The notes beneath the pieces were generated by a model, which was not told the origin of the DNA, did no database searches, and saw nothing but the letters and a program-made list of their open reading frames with translations. Both the position numbers and the translations under genes were made by a program. Shown here in pieces: positions 63,972 to 64,000 of a stretch of DNA of 64,000 bases (positions are counted from its first letter, which is position 1; the number at the start of each line of letters is the position of its first letter). The DNA is taken from NCBI RefSeq assembly GCF_000230835.1, contig NZ_CM001240.1, positions 155,001 through 219,000 on the forward strand, in the 5' to 3' direction. The DNA is from Clostridium sp. DL-VIII. GTDB taxonomy: Bacteria > Bacillota > Clostridia > Clostridiales > Clostridiaceae.

Positions 63972-64000
63972 ATGTTTTCATTTACTAACAAAATAGATGA
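63972..64000 (+). CDS. Start of a gene cut by the right window edge
   Basis: ATG at 63972 with GGAGAG ten bases upstream, then M-F-S-F-T-N-K-I-D. Too short to identify. Confidence 0.5.

Noticed and set aside
1..64000. CRISPR arrays, tRNA and rRNA genes
   Set aside because: No regularly spaced repeats of 23-40 bases and no recognisable tRNA cloverleaf or rRNA segment on either strand.

Overview
The window looks like chromosome of an AT-rich, solventogenic-type Clostridium (C. beijerinckii-like; this is an inference from gene content and codon use, not from a 16S gene, none being present). Supporting signs are PLP synthase pdxST, a K+-independent membrane pyrophosphatase, a stand-alone CO dehydrogenase, many FMN oxidoreductases with private repressors, two methyl-accepting chemotaxis proteins, and the conserved murA / MBL-fold (WalJ-like) / rlmH block. 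No rRNA, tRNA or CRISPR array was found.

Left chromosomal part (1-31,750): pdxST; a TRM11-like methyltransferase; a complete branched-chain amino-acid ABC operon livJHMGF; an EAL-CBS-GGDEF signalling protein; hppA; a DUF4173-type membrane protein with a broken XRE regulator beside it; a chemoreceptor; a CGGC protein; a DUF4474-like protein; then a run of small redox units each paired with its own regulator. These are MarR with nitroreductase and quinol monooxygenase, Rrf2 with cooS, TetR with flavodoxin and MFS, LysR with YeiH, larA behind a GntR-type operator, a second nitroreductase, HxlR with flavodoxin, and an AraC-ppGpp-hydrolase fusion. Several operators can be read directly as repeated palindromes at the paired promoters.

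Mobile region (31,957-51,126, about 19.2 kb): a cassette inserted into the last codons of rlmH. A 17-bp direct repeat (TTATGATATGGTTCACC) lies at 31957-31973 and in the rlmH 3' end at 51110-51126. It carries a large serine recombinase and a DUF927 helicase-like ATPase, and its site contains TATCATAA, the core used by staphylococcal SCC elements in the same gene. It is therefore an SCC-like cassette in a Clostridium. Its left half is a row of cargo modules separated by truncated 3' ends of the same recombinase gene (31,752; 35,537; 37,262; then the full gene at 38,911). The modules are: a zinc-ribbon / unknown / membrane-protein operon broken by an ISL3 insertion with a perfect 8-bp target duplication; a PD-(D/E)XK-like protein with a small partner; and a TIR-domain protein. 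Next to rlmH is a compact three-gene operon (50,812-48,025) with a PD-(D/E)XK nuclease-like middle gene that I do not recognise. These are the best candidates for undescribed (probably anti-phage) systems. Two clusters of GGGG runs (41.9 kb and 46.8-47.0 kb) may be replication or regulatory sites of the cassette.

Right chromosomal part (51,106-64,000): rlmH, a HAD phosphatase, a ROK regulator, a DHA2-type efflux pump with two perfect DnaA boxes upstream, a chemoreceptor with a cytoplasmic sensor, a SEC-C protein, an MBL-fold hydrolase, murA, two apparently degenerate enzyme homologues (2H phosphoesterase-like and dUTPase_2-like), a YdcZ-type transporter and a second MBL-fold hydrolase.
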